This document shows positions 34,452 to 48,446 of a stretch of 64,000 nucleotides of DNA, piece by piece. Every line of letters starts with the position of its first letter. Within the stretch, counting starts at the first letter, position 1. The position numbers were made by a program, and so were the translations under genes. The notes below the pieces were generated by a model. That model saw only the letters and a program-made list of their open reading frames with translations. It was not told the origin of the DNA and ran no database searches. Source of the DNA: Cinnamomum chago. Its lineage: Eukaryota > Streptophyta > Magnoliopsida > Laurales > Lauraceae. The DNA is taken from NCBI GenBank assembly GCA_038049695.1, contig CP142458.1, positions 63,025,501 to 63,089,500 of the forward strand. Direction: 5' to 3'.

Positions 34452-35335
34452 CTTTTTTTTTTTTTTTTTTTTTTAATATCTTTTTCTTATTTTTATTTGA
34501 ATAGATATTTATTGTAAGATGGGTGCTGGAGTTATGAATTTATAGGACTTCAATCTGAAATGGCCATTTGGTTATCCTTAATTGTAGCAACTCTCTGTCA
34601 ACTATACCATTCATTTAATACCATAAGCACCTCTAAATGTGCTCCGGAGAATGGTCAACCCCCGTTTCACGCATAACTGCATGCCTATTTTGACAAAAGC
34701 AAATAGCACAACATGGTATCTAATACAAGCTTTATACAGCCACGTATTACCGTAGCAAAAGAGCAAAAGCTTAACAACATCCACTCCATTTCTTTGAATT
34801 GAATGGTTAATGAGTTTACTCACACTTGGTCATGCGAAACTACAGGTCAGTTCCATCTTTGCCGGCAATCAACCCAACGTACTACATTTTCTAAGCTGAA
34901 TTTTTAGGAATCGAATAGGGCCAACTATTCTTGAGAAGAAGAGCTTCAAAGAATGACCAGGAATACACCCGGCCCACACTAGAAATCATCCACTAAAGAT
35001 GCTCTCTCTCACACACACACTCTCTCTCTCTCTCTCTCTCTCTCAACCGTATTCATACAACTAACAGACAAGTCAAAAAACAGGCCATCTATTCAAGTCA
35101 AAATTAAAGGATGAAAATACATAGAGGAGCCATCAAATAGTCTGCCTTTAATAAGAAATGGTTACCTAGTTACCTAGTTACTGTTGTTAAGTTGTGTTGC
35201 TGTGGTGTTTGAAAACATGGAACAAATAAATAGATGGTTCAATGACGCTTTCCTTGAGAAGTTTTTCCGCCACCCACTTGGCGGGACCAATTCAACAATG
35301 GGTTACCAAGTGGAATGCCTGTAAGATACAATGAA
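34452..35335 (-). promoter_or_regulatory. PG-A2 upstream region with TATA box and poly-A leader
   Basis: TATAAATT lies at 34544-34537, about 90 bases before the ATG. The plus-strand T22 run at 34453-34474 would be A22 in the mRNA leader, directly upstream of the start codon; in unit 1 the same place has shorter runs broken by T. An expanded AC/TC microsatellite lies at about 35005-35044. Confidence 0.6.
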
Positions 35336-36462
35336 GTTTAACTAAAGTAGATGTTATAATCTGCATTTCCTGGCCCAAAAAATCAACCTTGACCCAATAC
35401 CAAAGTCCAACCAAAATGCAAATATGTCATTGCAGTTGAATATTTTATTGGAAGAGATTCAGAAAGGCCTTAAACATAACCATTTGGACTTTTAAGGTTT
35501 GGACATAACTATGTTAAGTAGTTAATAATTAACCTTAACTACCGCTAAGCTCATATGCTCCAACCTGGCTTGCGTAATGAGGGACGGGGCAGCCCGGGTT
35601 TGGCCTCATAAAGTGCAGAATAAATGCCATTTCATTATAGTTCAATCTCCAAGCCCAAGAAGTTGCAAAAGACCCCCCACAATTTTGAAGAAAAATCTAA
35701 ATGTCCTCACAATCATTAAAAAAAAAAAAAAACTTGTTGAACTATATATCCCAAAATCTTATGCATAAAAGAAATGTGTCTTGTGGACTTTACTTCTTTG
35801 TTTATTTATTTATTATTATTATTATTATTTCTCTTGGGTAAAGAGATTGTCTAACATTTGTTTTATTTTCTCTTTTGGGTTTGTTTTGTTTGTTACCAGC
35901 CAAGGGAGTTGGGACCCATTAGAGGCCCCATCCCTCTGAAATAATATCGGCCCTCATGTTAAGAAGTTCCACCCCTGCATTAAGGAATCCCATCCTCCGA
36001 TAATAAGGTGAGTAAGCGCAGTTCCCAATCAACTAGGAAACCCCTTGTTCTCCATGTCTTGTGGACTTGAACTTTCACTTATTAATAATATTAATAAGTC
36101 TCATTAAGTGCCATTAGTTGTAGCTTTGAATTAATAACTATTACGAAAATATTCGAAAAATTATCACATATTAAATTTCTTAGCTTTTGGTTTATATAAA
36201 GCAAGCATTATTTTAGGCCATTTATCTATATCCTACTATCATGAATGCTCTAAAGGAAAACACAGTCATGTAGGAAGCAATCACATTTTTATATTATGAA
36301 GGTAAACCCATGGAAGGCACCCCTGTAATATCATTGCCTCAATAAATATCTTTCATACGTCCATTAAACGCCAAGCTTAGCCTCTCCTTATACATTGTAG
36401 GTCCAAGCACTACTTCTAATCCAAGAGATGAAAATATAAATTTACTACATGCGAATGGATTT

Positions 36463-36895
36463 TTGACAATTGTCCTAGATGGCTTTTGTGTTTTAGAAGT
36501 GTCGCATGATTGTTTCATTATTAATGCAATTAAAAATATCTTTCTTGATATAAGTGGCCAAGCAATCGTTCATGAACTCATCTCTAATTCTATTACACAG
36601 TTGATTATTATTGACATATAGAGCAAAAACGCCCTCTCAACGGTGGTGGTAGCAACTATTAAGATTAATGCCAATGTCATGATAAACTAAACTAATGAAT
36701 ACAAAATATAATTTTGTATCTCGACTATATCTTTATATCAAGGTCATAATTTCATTTACTTTTGAGAACTCATTACCGGAATGCATATCAATAATGTAAG
36801 TCTCAAGCTAATTATCAAGTGCCATAACATCCATTATAGAAAATTCAATTGGATAAAACTGAGAGTTGGACACATATTTCTTGCCAAAGTGATGA
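36463..36895 (-). pseudogene. hAT dimerisation-domain remnant, unit 2
   Basis: Counterpart of 4808-5240, with the same VERAF and NRIRDEFMNDCL blocks and the same breaks. It lies just left of the Ty3 LTR start at 36951. Confidence 0.68.
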
Positions 36896-36950
36896 AGAAT
36901 GAATCACTTGGATTTGAGCATACTATGCAAAGAATCCACTCAATGTTTAT

Positions 36951-39900
36951 TGTCATGCCCCCGACCCGAGATCCAACAATCTCGCAAGGATATCAAGGCG
37001 CGACACACATTCTCATTGGGTTTCAGTCAACCAACTCAGTATATTTATTCCCAAAGCGAGAGTTCCCACAGGATTTCACATGTTGGGTGATACAAACCAT
37101 CAAAAATTGGGGTACATTTAATTTTTGCGGAAGCTTGTGTAACATTCATAACCTATATAATATACATGAGGTATGGTATCTAAATCGCATCTATCCATAG
37201 CATATTTAAAAAAATATTAGAGAGCATAAAAAAGTCCATCAGATAGTTTAAGTTTAATTTTGAAGTTCAGAGAAATAGAAAGAAGTAGTGGAAGCGGTTT
37301 GACTAAAGTTTACATCCCAAGGTCAAATAAAATAAAACAAAAATGGCCATCCCGGCCAACGGTGAGGGATGGGTCATGATGATGAGAACTTTGCATTCCA
37401 GTGTCTAAAAGACATCATTTGGAGTCCACTCGGCTAACTATTGAGGTGTCTCCTCAACCTCCTCAATCTCTGGGGCATTGGCGTCTAGGTCCTCACCTGT
37501 AACGCCAAGTGTAGCATCATTGTACATAACGGTCAAAGCAAAATAAAAAAAAATATAAAATCATAACATAAGCTATCAAATGAATAATAAGACGTAACGA
37601 ACGATCTTGTGAGGTCTGTAAGAGGGAACTAGGTATAAATAATGCATGAGTAAGCATGAAACAATGTGAATTATAAGTGACATGGCTAACATGATATCCT
37701 AACAAATTGGCACATCCACATGAGATATATTATCTAAATTCAACCATTAGATATGGGTTAAATAAAGAGCATGAAACATAACATAGCATAGTGGTACCGC
37801 TAGGAGGTATAGGGTCCACAAAACTCCATTGTGGACCTGGAGCACCGATAAACTCCCATAACACAACCTAGACTGCAACTAGTCCATAAAGTGTACTAAA
37901 TCCACACTCAGCGAGGTCCGACTAAGATAGGATCAAGCTAAGTGGTGTTGACTTAAGGAAATGAGATGTACTTGTCATTGAATGTGAAGCATGTTCATAA
38001 CATAAGCATGAACATGATAAAGGCATTAAGAGCATAAAGGAACACTTGAAACGTAGCACATAGCAAAGTATAAAGTGAAATACATGGCAACATGGAAGCA
38101 TGGGTCAGTTCATGCGAATACAAGAAACGTAAATCAAATGCATGCATAAGATGTCATTTGACGAGTCAAGGTTGAACAATGAGCCAACTCTAGGGTTTAG
38201 GAATGCCCGTTGGCATCACCGCCCAACTCTGTGTAGTATTAGGGCCCTCCGATGTCTCTAGACTACATTAATGATAGCGTTACACAAGTTTACAAACATC
38301 GAATTGCCTTAGGGTAACACCTTTATCTTAGTGTACATAAATATTAAAGTACCAGCTTTCTTGTAGGTATTTTTTAGCTCATACATCACCTACATTGGTC
38401 TAGGTTCCACTAGGCCTTTATTTGGGTCCAAGGCTTCCATTGCTAGCTGTCCAAACAAGGTCCAAAACAACCTGAAAATCCTAGGTTCTCGGGGTTGCCT
38501 AGCAGTTGACCGCGATTTCTCACAGTTGCTCCATGATTGGCACATAGTCGACCGTGGGGTCTCTCACGGTTAGTCGGCTCGCGATTAGCCATAAAGGGAC
38601 TTACGGCTAGTTGCGGGCTAACCGCAGTTGATTTTTCTAGAAAAATCTAGGTATTGGAAAAGCAATCAAAATTGCACCATGTGTTTGCGGTCGACTGTGA
38701 AAGGAAATATTCTACGATCGACCGTGGGCGACATAATTCAAACTTCTGAAAAGTGAATTTTTTCTGTTTTATGGGAAATGTCTTCCTTACTTAACGTACA
38801 CTTCAGAAGTCTATTATTTCATATCATGAGGGCTTCCAAACTACAAATAAACTGTAGAATCACATACATTTAGGAATCCATATAAATATTTAGCAAAACT
38901 CAGTCTACAACCATACCATTGAGCTACAAGGGTAAATCTAGCATAAGAATCATGGATGGAATCATGAATAAACATTGCATGCATGCATATAAAGATGTTT
39001 AACTAGCCTTAGATGATGCACGGCCCTTTTTCCTTGAAATCAAAACTATAGGGCACCTTGACAAGCTTCAAACTAAAAAGACCCCCAAATATGTAACTCT
39101 ACAAAGCACCCTGCAATGGTGAATGAATAAAATGGAAGAGAACGAGCTTGCACGCAACATATTTGAGCTCAAATGACTAGTTCCAAACATGAAAAAGCAA
39201 TAGGAAGAGATTATCTTACCAATAGTGCAAGTGGTGATGAAATAGGAAGAAGTAGAACTTGGAGAAGACAATGTTAGTGAAGATGGAGACTTAAAAATCC
39301 AGCGTGCAAAGCTTCACCAACGGAATTAGAAGTAAGTAGAACAGAAGGGAAAGGAAGCTTCAACAGAAATAAGGAAGGTTTTAGTTGAAAACTTCCTGAG
39401 ATTTGTAGGCAATAACTGAATTAGGTAATATTAAATTAGGACTTTTTGGCTACAAATGGGTCAAGATGGGTCCCACCAGTTCGAGTCAAAACACGGAAAT
39501 CGATGAACACAACGTGCTCTACTTAATCATCTAAATTTCTGTAAAAATTGACATCACACACATTGTCACCCATAAAGCCAAATTTACAAAAAGGTCCTCA
39601 AACTACCTAGGCATTGTCAAAACCTAACTAATCTACCTATCCAGCCACATAAACATCCAAAATAACACATTAAGCATCGAATTAAAACTAAATATTAGAC
39701 ACTAAACATGCTAAAGAAGGTGTGGATACTTCTTTAACACCCTCTCATTTAACTCCAAGTGGCCTCCTTCAGATTATGATGCTCCCATAGAATATTCACC
39801 CATTTGATAGTCGGGTATGCAAGACTTGCTCCTTGACATCTATCACGCACACTGCTTTCTCGATGTAGGCGGCATCTGGCTTAATCTCTAATGGCTTATA

Positions 39901-41945
39901 CTTGATGACATGCGATGGATTTGCAATAAACTTCCTCATCATTGATACGTGGAAGACATCGTACACTGCAGTCTGCTGCTAAGTCTAGAAGTTGAGTCTA
40001 TCTATAGGCCAAATCTCCGACTCTGTTGCGAGTCTCGGAAGATCCAATGTAACAAGGGGAAATTTTCCTTTCTACTTGAACCGAATAGTGCCTTTCATAG
40101 GTGAAACCTTCAAAAAGACCGTATCCCCAATTTGAAATTTAAGATCACTTCGTTGATTATCTTTATAGCTCTTCTTCCTACTGTGGGCCAGTTTCAACCT
40201 TTTTTTTCCCTAGCTTTACTCTGTCACTTGTCTCTCCAATAATAGTAGGCCCATTGAAACTTCTCACACCAAATTCTTCTTAGCAAACTACTGCCTTGTA
40301 CCTCCTACCATAGAGAGCCTCAAACGGTGTCATCCTAATACTCTCGTGAACTTCTTCTCAGCAAATTACTGCCTTGTACCTCCTACCATAGAGAGCCTCA
40401 AACGGTGTCATCCTAATACTTGCGTGAAAGTTGTTATTGTATGCGAACTCATACAACGCCAAATGTCGATCCCACTCTATCTTAAAGTGTAACACAGAAG
40501 CTCCAAGCATGTCCTCAAGAGTCTGGATCGTCCTCTTTGATTGCTCGTCGGTCTGCGGATGATATGTTGTGCTAAAACTCAACTTCCTTCCCATGGCCTC
40601 CTGAAAAGTCACCTAAAAATACGAAACAAAGCGGTTATCTTTGTTTGACACTATAGAAACTGGGATACCATGTAGTTTGACAATTTCCTGAATAAACATT
40701 TTCGTCATCTTATCCATCTTGGTCCCTGTCCTAAAAGGAATAAAGTGTCCAGACTTAGTCAATTTGTCAACTATCGCCCAAATATAATTATCGTGCTTCC
40801 TCGTCTCTGGCAAAACGGACACAGAATTCATTATAATATGCTCGCATTTTCAATTAAGAATATTCAATGGCTTCAAAAGTCATAGGGGCTTCTTCTATTC
40901 TGCTTTGATCCTCTACCATGTCATGCACCTAGAAACAAGCCTAGTGATTTCTTTATTCATATTGTTCCACCAAAATATGCCCCTCATGTTCCGGTACATC
41001 TTAGGACTCCGGGGATGCATAGAATACCGTGTATGATGTGCCTTTAACTTTATCTAATTCTACAAATCTTCAACATTGGGCATACACAATCTGTCCCAAA
41101 AATACAAGACTCCATCTACTATTCCAAAATCTGGCCTCTCTACAAGCCTTTACGGACTCTAGCCAACTTGGGTCCTGGAACAGTCTATCTTTAATCTATT
41201 GCATCAGAACTGCCTCGAACATTGACATGCCGGCTAGCATCACCTTGCCATTAACAAATTCAATCTCCACATCCAAGGCCCTAAACTTCTCAATTAAATC
41301 CCATTCACCACGCAAACAAGCCAACGTGACTAACTTCCGACTAAGTGCATTTGCCGCCACATTGCTTTTACCCGAAAAATACCGTATCGAGAAATCGTAG
41401 TCAGCTATAAGTTCCATCCAACAATGTTGCCTCATATTCATCTCCTTTTGAGAAAAGAGGTACTGCAAACTTCTATGATCAGAGGGATCCTCAAACCTCT
41501 CTCCATAGAGATAACGTTTCCAATGCTTTAGGGAAAAAACGGCCGCTACTTGCTCCAAACCGTGTTTGTCAAAGTTTTTCCCATGAATCTTCAGCTGCCT
41601 AGACCCATAAGTCACTGCCTTGTCATCCTCCAACTCAACCTTCAAAGTGTCAGTAAAGTTAACAAATCCGCTTTTAGTTAGTATGGTCAACACTGTGGGT
41701 GTAGTAAGCTTCTTCATAAGCAATTCAAAACTATCCTCTCACTCTTGGGTCCAAGCAAAAGAAACGTTCTTCCTAGTCAGCTTAGTCAACAGAGTTGATA
41801 TCTTCGAGAATCCTTCAGACAAATCTTATATAATATCCACCCAAACCTAGAAAACTTCTGATCCCTATCGCATTCTTTGGGCTTTGCCAATTCACTATAA
41901 CCTCTATCTTCAATGGAACAACCGCTAGGCCATCTTTAGATATTT
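36951..41945 (-). mobile_element. Ty3/gypsy fossil with one long LTR, unit 2
   Basis: Counterpart of 5296-10303: 3' LTR at 36951-39739 (2789 bp), integrase at about 40358-40831, RNase H and the end of reverse transcriptase at about 41196-41940. Same truncation and broken state, with a few private differences. Confidence 0.85.
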
Positions 41946-42495
41946 TTTTTTTTATTTTATACTATTGCCGACGAAAAAAAATGTTGGTAAAATTATTTTT
42001 ATTCTTAAAAAAATGCTATATTTTATTTTTTTCAATATGTTTTTCCTGTAAACCTGTTTATACACCTGTATCAAAAAATAAACCTGCTCGTGTACCTATA
42101 TTCAATATAAAAAATGCATGCAAAGAAAAGTTGCTAAATAAACAAACAACCATCGCCATGTTTCATCAAATCGTTTATCTCATTAAACAAATATTACAAT
42201 CAATAATGATATAGTTACATATAAATGTCCAATATACATATACAAATAAACTAAAAAGAATAAAACAGCCCCAGAAATCTGCAACCGACCCCAAAGCGTC
42301 CATCAATCTGCAATGACAAAAATAACATTAGAATCTTTCAATGAATTAAATTATAAATGAAAGATAAACATGTATATATATATAAATCTTTTCTTAAGTT
42401 TTTCGGCGGCCTGTTTTCTAGCCTAAGTATTGAGAATCATGCGGTTTTTGTGTTTAATTCGTTAACCCGAAGTCCGATTCACTAATCGTCAATTC

Positions 42496-44778
42496 TTATA
42501 AGTTACTTTGGCCTTGAACAAGGTACCCGTGTCGGTTTCTGATTTTTTCGAGGGCCGTTTCCCATTTCGGACCCCCAGCGGGCCGTTTTCGAGAATCATT
42601 TGTAGAACAATTATCTAATATCAAACATGATAATTTATTCTCAATTTTCCAATTAAGTATACTTAGAGTAATATTGTCATCTAGCATTTGGTCAGTGTGG
42701 TGAGGATCAACATGATGAAAGTTAATTATACGCGATCTAAGAACCCAATCAGAGTCAATATAATGTGCTGTAATAGCCATATAACATAAATGCTGGTTCG
42801 ATGTCCACATATCTACTGTGAGAGCAATCCTGCTACTGAGATCCTTGAATTCTTTAAAGATCTCATTCTTTTTTTTTCATTGTACATTTCCATACAATCT
42901 GCCTTCACAGTGTTACGTGATACAATCTTGAATTCGGGTCGTAGAGTCGCACAGAACTCTAAAAAACCTTGTAGTTCAACAACATCAAAAGGAAAATCAT
43001 GTAAAAACAACATTTTTGCAAGGGCTTCTCGACTCTTTTTTTGTTCAAATTTAAAAACACCAACACCGGTTTTTGTTTGAGCATCAGTCCTTAAAGTTTG
43101 TTGTTGTTTTTACTTATCAATGCTTGGTTTCATAAGACACGATTTCAAGTGTCTATGCAGGTGTGAAGTTCCATCCTCAGGTCTACTGACTAGAAGTTTC
43201 TTGCAATATTTGCACACCGCTTTAACTTTAGGGACATCCTTACTATAAACTTTCACAGACACTTCTGTTTTTTGAAAGTGTTCCCAAACCATTGATTTGA
43301 GCCTTCTTGCATTAGTCTCATTTGAAATTACTTCATCATTGGGAGAGGGGATGGGAGGCACTTGCTCATTACCGCCACCACCCATATCATCATCAATGAG
43401 GATGGGGACATGTGCAGGAATGAGAATGCTACTAGCACTACTAGAAGGCGTACCAGCAGACATATTTACTGAAATATCAAAAGAAACAAAAACAAGAACA
43501 CCACTACTCTCTGTCCAGTTTTTCATGGGCAGTCCCTTGTTGCACTAGAGGACTATGATGTCCGGGATTTCAACAGAGAGATGAATGTTGAGTTTTTCAA
43601 CATTGATGTGTTTTAAGTGTAAATGAATATTTCATATGTTGTGAATGAAGTCAAATGTAGGGAATTAACCTTCAGATTGATTCGAACCCAGAGAAAAAAA
43701 GGGGGAAAAAAATAGAAAAAAAAAGGTGATGTTTTTTTCGTGTGTAAACTTGGAAGTTTACATTGCAATTGTTTAGAGTGGTGATGACGTATATGATAGG
43801 AGGAATCTCTGATACAAACAAATCCACTGGTAGCCTACCTTTGAAACCCATCACAGCACAAATGTAACTGATCAAAGTAAAAAATACAAACACAAACACA
43901 AAGACACATGTCACGCATCTATAGAAAAGGAAAACAAAGAAACAAAAGAAATAGAAAATCTGATAGGGAAAATGAAAAGGAGATACATTCACAGGAAATC
44001 AAAAAGGGGCAAAACGAAAAACAAAGAAAATCTAATTGATTCAGATTTTCATTGCTCAACCATGCAATCACAAATTAAGAGAAGTAAAAAAGGTAACAAA
44101 TTTACCTTGAGCGGTATCTATGAGACGTTAGCCCGTGAGTAGAAATGTTGAGCATTGACTGAGAGATAGAAAAAGGAAGAGGGAGAAGAAGAAAGATAGA
44201 AACAGAGAATAGGGGAGATGTACCGAGGGTGACGGTGAGAGAGGGCAGAGGGCGACGACTGGGTGAGGGAGGAAAAAAAAGAGGATAGGGAGAGAGGCGA
44301 CGGTGCGAGAGGGGCCGCCGGCATCGTCAGCGTGCGTACGTCGTGCGACGGTGAGAGGGCTTGCTGTGACGACGAGAGTAGAGAACCATGACCGAGAGCA
44401 GAGAGCTGAAGAGGCAGAGAGCTAAGAACGATTGAGTGTGGGATTTTTTAGGGTTCCCCATTACATCGTCTTATAAAAGAGATGGAGGGCGCAATTATAA
44501 GAATGCCCCTCCTAACTAGTCGTTTTTTGGCTGTTAGTGAGGGGCAGTTTAGGTAATATAAATTTTTTATCAAAATTAACTTGGAGCGGGCCGGGCCGGG
44601 CCTGAACGGGTTGGGCATCCTCTGCCCAGTCCCAGTCCCATTTTGGCCGGGCTTTAAAATTATTGACCAAGCTCATCCCACTGGGCTCAAATTTTTTTAT
44701 AAAGCCTGGTATTTTCGGGGTTGGGACGGGCCGAGCCGGGCTTTCTATTCGTTTCAACCCGTCCCATTGACAGGCCTA
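42496..44778 (-). mobile_element. hAT (Ac-like) transposon remnant with BED finger, unit 2
   Basis: Counterpart of 10857-13137. The BED-finger frame is 43526-43110, the central region 43083-42813, and the RICESLEEPER-like block 42810-42496. The homopolymer near 42880 has nine A on the coding strand, against eight in unit 1, so the frame relation of the central parts differs between units; neither is in frame. Unit 2 reads MWTSNQ where unit 1 reads MWTLNQ. The terminus with TAGGCCTGTCAATGGG (minus strand) is at 44778. Confidence 0.8.
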
Positions 44779-47769
44779 CTTACAATGAAATAAGGGATCC
44801 ACTTGAGTTGCCTATTATACAAAGTAGAGTTCTTGTTCCACTTAATGATTATCAAGAGGAACAAAAACCACAAAAAAATCCCATCAATGAGGCATTCCCT
44901 GAACAAAATAATGATCCACTTCAAAATACACAACAAAGCATCAATGAACCCGATCCGGAGATATTGAGAAGGTCAACTCGAATGAGAAAACCTGCTATTC
45001 CGGATGACTATGTAGTGTATTTGGAAGAATCTGGTCTTGGCATTAAAGAAGATCCTAAGACGTTTAAGGAAGCCATTGAAAATGAGAATTTCGATAAATG
45101 GTTTGAGGCCATGAAGGATGAGTTAGAATCAATGGCCACAGATGAAGTTTGGGATATCGTTGAACTACCCAAGGGTTCCAAGGTCGTTGGCTGTAAATGA
45201 GTCTTTAAGACCAAAAGGGATTCCAAAGGGAAAGTTGAACGGTTCAAAACCCGACTCGTGGCCAAAGGTTTTACTCAGAGAGAAGGTATAGAATATCATG
45301 AAACCTAATTCCGGTGTCTAAAAATGACTCATTTAGAATTGTCATGACAATTGTAGCTCATTTCAACTTAGAGTTACAACAAATGGACGTCAAAACAACG
45401 TTTTTAAATGGAGATCTAGATGAAAAAGTGTATATGGAACAACCTGAAGGTTTCATGAAAGAGAATGAAAATAAACTAGTTTGTAAATTAAAGAAATCGA
45501 CATATGGTTTTAAATAGGCTTCCAAACAATGGTATTTAAAGTTCAATCGCATTATTACATCTTTTGGTTTTACCAAAAATATCATTGATCATTGTATATA
45601 TCTCAAAGTTAGTGGGAGCCGATTTATGATTTTAGTCCTATATGTTGATGATATTTTATTGGCTAGTAATGATCTTGGAATGATTTACGAAACTAAGGAA
45701 TATCTTAAGAACAATTTTGAAATGAAAGATATGGGTTAAGCGACATTTGTAATAGGAATCGAGATTTATCGAGATAGATCTCGAGGATTACTTGGGTTAT
45801 CACAGGAAGCCTATATTAAAAATGTACTTAAGAGATTTCGTATGGAAGGGTGTAAGGCACAAAATGTACCTATGACAAAAGGTGACAAGTTTAGTAATGA
45901 ACAATGTCCAAGAAATGAAATTGAAAGGAAACAAATGGAAACGTGTCCTTATGCAGCTACAATCGGATGTTTTATGTATGCACAAACATGCACTAGACCC
46001 GATATCAGTTTTGTAGTTGGCATGCTTAGTAGATATCAAAGTGATCCGGGAATGGCACATTGGGTAGGAGTCAAGAAAGTTTTGCGATACCTTAGTGGCA
46101 CAAGAAATTACATGCTCTCTTACAGAAGGTTCGATCACTTAGAAGTGGTCGGTTATTCGGATGCTGACTTCGCTGGTTGCCTCGATACAAGAAAGTCGAC
46201 TTCAGGATACATCTTCCTGTTAGTTGGCGGGGCAATTTCATGGAGAAGTGCAAAGCAAACTTTAGTGACTCCATCCACATTTGATGCTGAATACGTGGCA
46301 TGCTTTGAAACCATGGGTCACGCTTTATGGATGCATGATTTTATCTCGGGACTACGTGTTATGGACACCATTTCTGAGCCCTTGAAGATTTATGGTGATA
46401 ATGACGCTGCAAGAAGATTTGCTCAGAATGACAAGGTTTCCAGTAAATCAAAATTTCTGGAAGTAAAATACCTTGTACTAAAAGAAAAGGTACGATATCG
46501 GTTAGTGTCTGTCGTTGGGATCCCGACAAGCCTCGTGATAACAGATCCTTTGACAAAGGCATTGGCGTCAAAGGACTACAAAGAGCATGTTAGAAATATG
46601 GGCTTGATTGAATTGCTTTGTTAAAGATATGTAAAGACACTGTCATATTTATCACCGAAATAAGATTTCATATTTTCTTACTTTATTGAAATTATTGTCA
46701 CATGTGATTGAAGTGTATAAAGTGAGAAAATTAAAGAAAAATGGCATTATTGTACCCAATAAATAGGATTGCCATGAAAATCATCCTATTTTACCCTTAT
46801 TAAGGATTGTGTTAAGTTAGAATATTAGTGAATTAATTATGGAAGGAAGCACGTCGTTCAAGACATGTTAACCGCCATAGTTCTCATTGGCAAACTGATT
46901 TAATTACAAATTAAAGATTGACATAAAGGTTGAGATGACAATTGTTATTTTAAAATGGTGATCACCAGCCAAAGTCCTTTTTTTTTAAACTTAGTTTTTC
47001 GATTATATTTTAAAATTCTTTTGTGGTCATATGGACCAAGTGGGAGAATGTTGGATCGAATGTTATGGCCCATATGACCATACATAAAGGATCGGTTATC
47101 CCTCATTTGAATTTCTTTAAATTGATTAATGTTTTCCTTTTGTAACGGTCATCTATGTTAATTTGAAGGTTAAAAGCTATTTATTCTCTTCTTGATGGAA
47201 TGAGAGATTTAGGGCCTATGAAAAGCAACCCGGGTTGAGATGGCAATTGTTATTTTAAAGTGGTGATCACCAGTCAAAGTCTTTTTTTTTTTAAAGTTCG
47301 TGTTTCGTTTATATTTTAAAATTCTTTTGTGGTCATATGGACCAAGTGGGAGAATGTTGGACCCAATGTTATGACCCATATGACCATACATAAAGGATCG
47401 GTTATCCCTCATTTGAATTTCTTTAAATTGATTTAAGTTTTCCTTTCGTAACTGTCATCTATGTTAATTTGAGGGTTAAAAGTTATTTATTCTCTTCTTG
47501 ATGGAAGGAGAGATTTAGGGTCTATAAAAAGCAACCCAGGTAACTTTCTCAGCAACGATTGTTTTCTCTGCATCCATCACTTACCGGAGAAGAAAAGAAA
47601 AGGCACAAAAGAGTTGTGATTTCCCATTGAAGACCAACCTTCTGTTGGATCAAAGTCTGAAGATGGAACAATCAGGTACCATTTTACTTTTCTACTGGTT
47701 TATATTAAATGTTTACAGTATTATTGGATTGATTCCAGAGAGGGTTTATAAACCTAAGATTTTCTAACA
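44779..47769 (+). mobile_element. Ty1/copia fossil, 3' half with 3' LTR, unit 2
   Basis: Counterpart of 13138-16128: reverse transcriptase, RNase H (to about 46624), duplicated boundary (46929-47538) and 3' LTR 47355-47769 (415 bp, TGTTGGA to TCTAACA). It is broken. Its RNase H region is open further than in unit 1. Confidence 0.88.
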
Positions 47770-48446
47770 AATGACTCACACCATTGTCGCGCAATTGGGT
47801 TGGGCTCCTATCACATTGTAATCCTTATGACAGCTTGTAAACCTATGAGCCATCCTTAGACAGGTTTTGGTGACAACGATTTTCACTTAAGAGCCTTCAT
47901 TTGGAACTAATTAAGTACATTGGCCCCATCATTAACAAGTTTGTAACAATTAATGAGTTATTTGACCCTAACCCAAAACAAACCTCATGAATTCACACAG
48001 GGTGGCATTTTTTACCTAAGCCCAAAATAAACCAAACTTGGCCCTGCCTTACCCCGAATGTCAAAAATATTCACCACCAGTATCCAACTCTTCCGATCAA
48101 ACAATTCTGCAAACCATGATGAGAGAGAGAGAGAGAATGATTTTGTTAAATAAAATAATAGAGAGTTCACTTCATTCAATGAACATTTGTAAATCAAGAT
48201 CACAAAGGTCTCTTAGAATAAATAAAAACAAGCCTAATATGTACAGTCTTCATTTGAGTAGATTATTATGGTCCAAAAGAAACCCAACATTCTATAGATA
48301 TGGAAGAAGATGGTCTAATGCATAAGGTAGAGGAGACGGTTGATTGGAAACCAAAGCCAATTGACCTTTTTTTCGTAAATAACTACGGCTAGTAATTGTA
48401 TTGTTTCAGAGACATTCTTTTTTTTTTTTTGTTAAGTTTTAGAAAA

